A stretch of DNA of 64,000 nt, from contig JAXRKN010000044.1 in assembly GCA_038502055.1 (NCBI GenBank), positions 1,770,001-1,834,000 of the forward strand. Reading direction: 5' to 3'. How positions within the stretch are numbered: the stretch's first letter is position 1; each line of letters starts with the position of its first letter. The position numbers and the translations under genes are program-made. A model generated the notes under the pieces. That model searched no databases. It was not told the origin of the DNA and worked only from the letters and a program-made list of their open reading frames with translations. This DNA is from Tanytarsus gracilentus (lineage: Eukaryota; Arthropoda; Insecta; Diptera; Chironomidae). This document shows, piece after piece, positions 62,401-64,000 of the stretch.

Positions 62401-63507
62401 TTTTACCGGTTCAGGAGTGAGTCGCTCTTCGTCGGATGGACTAGGCGGAGTTGCACGAGAATTATTTGAGGTCGTTCTGGGTGTCCGTGATCGACTTTGA
62501 GCTTCGGAATCACTACACTGCTCCACGTCCACATCCACATCGTCATCGCCTTCCGGAAAGCGATCAACTGACAGTGGACCTTGTGAGGAATAAAGTTGAA
62601 TGAGATTAATTAGAATTTCAACTATTTGCTCTCTGCTCAAAAATCTCATTTCCATTGCCACATTTTACATGAGAGCGTGACGAAATAAGTTGACAAGTGC
62701 ATTAACAAGAGTTGAATGATTTTTCTCTTTCTTCGCTTTGCACTTCACCATTGAGAATGTGTGTTGCATACCGTTTGTTGAGTGCAATGCATAAGAAATT
62801 TAATTTAATTGAAAAAAAAAATCTAATTTTAATCGCAGATTGAGAAAATCCTAAGGCGATTGATTTTAATTTGTTGTTAACTGACTTGAGATTTAATTAA
62901 TTAAAACTGTTGATTTAAAAATATTTAATTTAAAAGTTTTGATACAATTTTCATTGGCTACTTAATTGTCTATATTAAATCAATCAGTTAATTTGTTTAA
63001 AAAAATTAACAGCTTAAATGTGTCAAATTTTTAATTAATTTAATTTTTAAATTACATCAAAATAAAAAGTATTTAAATAATTAAATCAAACTTGAATTTT
63101 TACAAGAAAAATAAATTTACAAAAATTTTGAATAAAAAAATTGAGGTTCGAATCCTTAACAATTTAAATTTATACGACCAAGAAAAATTTGTTTTTAACT
63201 ATTAAAATTTAAAATCACCCTTTTCACATATTTTTTGAAATTCATCACAAAAATTTCCACATGACCAAAAAAAACCATTTGCGCATCCCATTTTACGATG
63301 TCATCGACACCACTTACTTATGCTTCGTTCGGAGGGCTCTCGACTCGAGCCACCACGGGCCATTATTGCGGCAATTGAAAAATCCGTTCCACCACCTTTA
63401 GAATTAGCGAGATTTGCGGCGGCACAATGATTTTGTGTGCCAATTATCATATTATTGTTGTTATTCAAATGCTTTTTGTGCACTTTCCGTCTGTGATCGA
63501 TTTTCAT
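43951..63507 (-). CDS. H15/mid: Tbx20-family T-box transcription factor (midline/H15 type)
   Basis: Five coding exons in transcription order: 63507-63318, 62579-62219, 51377-51095, 49534-49290, 44488-43951 (TAA). The phases agree and give 538 residues. An eh1-like motif FSIAAIM (residues 43-49), known in Tbx20 proteins to recruit Groucho-type corepressors, is in exon 1. Exon 2 holds an acidic Ser/Pro-rich region (GDDDVDVDVEQCSDSEAQS) and the start of the T-box (KELWDKFHDLGTEMIITK). Exons 3 and 4 carry the rest: MFPTVRVSFSG, RYRYAYHRSSWLVAGKADPP, VKLTNNEMDKNGQ, SMHRYQPRIHLVRL, FPETVFTAVTAYQNQLITKL, NPFAKGFRDSSRLTDFDR. Exon 5 begins DPMDALLLEQHLRSPLRLF, a signature of insect midline/H15, and ends in a Gln/Pro/Ser-rich tail. 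It is a nuclear DNA-binding regulator of patterning, heart and neural fates in flies. Which of the two fly paralogues it matches cannot be decided by eye. Confidence 0.93.
45538..45666. repeat. short hairpin element, GGGGTGGAAACT family
   Basis: Left end ttcaaggggtgaaaactac and right end tagtgtcaacccgttgat are inverted relative to each other, about 95 nt apart, inside the last T-box intron. Confidence 0.45.
47126..47589. repeat. 17-bp minisatellite, about 27 units
   Basis: Tandem array of caccatgttccattttc with scattered single-base variants (ctatg, ccgtg, cccat, atacc) and a few shortened units (cacatgttccatttcc). Because 17 is not a multiple of 3 and the unit lacks stops in most frames, all three + frames and the minus strand stay open, which creates several spurious proteins of 80-250 residues. 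It lies in a T-box intron. Confidence 0.95.
47590..48209. other. GC-richer unusual block next to the minisatellite
   Basis: Directly after the array comes about 600 bp of composition unlike the surrounding intron, notably 47595-47770 and 47960-48070 (for example cgtcgcccggatcccggatg). No open frame is convincing on either strand. It could be a decayed mobile element or foreign insertion that carried the repeat arrays; this is a guess. Confidence 0.35.
48210..48317. repeat. 23-bp tandem repeat, about 4.5 units
   Basis: Units of the form tagtcgaaattaggagacaa with substitutions; the shared core is gtcgaaatta, spaced 23 nt apart. Confidence 0.8.
49290..49534 (-). CDS. H15/mid: T-box gene exon 4, C-terminal half of the DNA-binding domain
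   Basis: Acceptor tttcgcag, donor gtaagt, phase 0 in and 2 out. It opens IVLNSMHRYQPRIHLVRL and includes YVFPETVFTAVTAYQNQLIT and DSNPFAKGFRDSSRL. The FRDSSRL end is typical of Tbx20-class rather than Tbx2/3 or Tbx1 proteins. Confidence 0.93.
49535..51094 (-). other. T-box gene intron within the DNA-binding domain
   Basis: 1.6 kb, no nested gene seen; open frames at 50055 and 50351 on the + strand are low-complexity. Confidence 0.55.
51095..51377 (-). CDS. H15/mid: T-box gene exon 3, central DNA-binding domain
   Basis: Acceptor cattttcag, donor gtgggt, phase 2 in and 0 out. It encodes RMFPTVRVSFSGPMRG, DRYAVIIDIVAVDSRRYRYA and YHRSSWLVAGKADPPAPARL through to LTNNEMDKNGQ. The short MRGQPSD insertion resembles the variable loop of the fly proteins. 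Confidence 0.93.
54478..54600. repeat. short hairpin element with central GCATGCATGCG
   Basis: Left end caaggggaaggaacagtttt and right end caactgtcccacccccttttc pair imperfectly; ttcgcatgcatgcgaaa lies between them at 54512-54528, the same design as 38823-38935. Confidence 0.5.
55757..55856. repeat. short hairpin element, GGGGTGGAAACT family
   Basis: Left end gtcaaggggtggaaacttta, right end aaaattttccctcccttgc, inverted, about 65 nt apart. Confidence 0.5.
56481..56646. repeat. short hairpin element with central ATGCG motifs
   Basis: Left end tcgaggggtagaaacttaag, right end gagtttcacccccttt; between them are catgcggtgtcatgcgaata-type motifs at 56551-56580. Confidence 0.45.
58763..58871. repeat. 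short hairpin element, GGGGTGGAAACT family
   Basis: Left end tcaaagggagagacactgag, right end agtatccaccccttgaca, inverted, about 70 nt apart. Confidence 0.5.
60905..60994. repeat. two direct copies of aaggattcgaacctaatt
   Basis: The 16-nt string at 60905-60920 recurs at 60977-60994, and its complement occurs at 63143-63159 (gaggttcgaatccttaa). ggttcgaatcc is the tRNA T-arm consensus, but no acceptor stem, anticodon arm or D-arm could be folded around any copy. Confidence 0.5.
62219..62579 (-). CDS. H15/mid: T-box gene exon 2, acidic region and start of the T-box
   Basis: The acceptor (tattcctcacaag) was chosen because it keeps phase with exon 1 and has a good pyrimidine tract; the open frame continues upstream to 62661 but reads AT-rich intron-like sequence. 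Donor gtgagt follows ITKTGR in phase 2. The acidic and Ser/Arg-rich linker spans about 95 residues before LETKELWDKF. Confidence 0.8.
62580..63317 (-). other. first intron of the T-box gene
   Basis: 738 bp, AT-rich, phase 1; no other feature apart from one gaggttcgaatcc string near 63145. Confidence 0.6.
63318..63507 (-). CDS. H15/mid: T-box gene exon 1 with eh1-like repression motif
   Basis: The ATG at 63507 opens MKIDHRRKVHKK, then an Asn run, then GGGTDFSIAAIMARGGSSRE, where FSIAAIM is the eh1-like motif of Tbx20 proteins. The exon ends at donor gtaagt in phase 1. A second in-frame Met at codon 20 is a possible alternative start. No in-frame stop was found in the few codons immediately upstream. 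Confidence 0.85.
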
Positions 63508-64000
63508 TCGAAATGATTTTATAGAACTTTTTTGCTTTTGATTTTCAATTTTGGAAAATTTTTAAATCACTAGGAAAAAAATTATTTTCACTTCTTTTGC
63601 TGTTATCGCACTTTTGACATTTTAAAATATTTTTTTATTTTTCACAGAAAATTTTCTTCACAATTTTTAAGTTTCCTTCTCGATGGACCACGAAATTTTC
63701 GCGAACTGAGCGGGTTTGAAAAGTGAACAATGCGAGTAGCACAGAAATTGCGAGCCGAGCCTTTGGGCAATGAATTGAAAACTAAATGATCGAAGGCATT
63801 GAGAAGTTGCGAGAGAAAAAAAATATCACAATTATTTTTCTACAATTTTTTTCCCTCTGATTTTTATTTCTTTCCGAGAAGAATGAAAACAGAAACATTT
63901 CAACAAGAGCCAACCACAGGAAAAAAAGTCGACAAACACTCGCAAGTTGATACAATAGCAGTTGCACAGACACATCGACACCCGGACAGCGGAGTCATGT
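63508..64000 (-). promoter_or_regulatory. 5' flank or 5' UTR of the T-box gene
   Basis: The start of transcription was not located. The last 80 bases of the window are less AT-rich and may be 5' UTR or promoter that continues beyond the edge. The open frame 63782-63973 (minus) is best read as a possible upstream ORF or chance. Confidence 0.35.

Noticed and set aside
60905..63159. tRNA T-arm-like strings (ggttcgaatcc)
   Set aside because: No acceptor stem or anticodon arm can be folded at the right distance around any of the three copies.

Overview
The window is nuclear DNA from an animal, almost certainly a dipteran insect. It is AT-rich, genes are split by GT-AG introns with AATAAA poly(A) signals, core promoters pair a TATA box with a TCAGT-type initiator, and the two identifiable genes closely match Drosophila nompC and the Tbx20-type T-box genes midline/H15. 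A nematoceran such as a midge fits the compact AT-rich style, but that is inference.

Layout. (1) About 0-15.7 kb, + strand: most of a nompC (TRPN mechanosensory channel) gene. Thirteen coding segments from 2919 to 15673 join in frame; two of them (13092-13303 and 13378-13607) are alternatives. The true N-terminus lies left of the window, and 58-123 is a possible extra upstream exon. Inside one intron, at 5905, sits a candidate alternative first exon with its own TATA box. A 461-bp foldback element with an 8-bp target duplication lies in the intron before the membrane domain. (2) 16.7-24.1 kb, + strand: three tandem two-exon genes for secreted leucine-rich-repeat proteins (LRR1-3). LRR2 and LRR3 are nearly identical; LRR1 is a mosaic, divergent in its first half and nearly identical in its second. 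(3) 24.1-43.7 kb: a roughly 20-kb desert. It contains one convincing small unnamed gene (29672-29920, minus), a 548-bp long inverted repeat (27690-28237), a 30-bp-stem hairpin (30515-30598) and several short repeat elements. (4) 43.7-64 kb, minus strand: a Tbx20-family gene (midline/H15 type) with five coding exons, long introns, an N-terminal Groucho-binding eh1-like motif, and a 17-bp minisatellite in its last intron.

The genes are not an operon. nompC encodes the force-gated channel of insect chordotonal and touch neurons; the T-box gene is a developmental repressor; the LRR proteins are probably extracellular. From memory, nompC (25D) and H15/midline (25E) are also near neighbours in Drosophila, so the linkage may be conserved. 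The most notable points are the nompC isoform architecture (mutually exclusive pore exons whose reading frames forbid inclusion or skipping of both, and a possible short-isoform promoter), the small orphan gene, the long hairpin, and two families of short dispersed elements confined to non-coding DNA.
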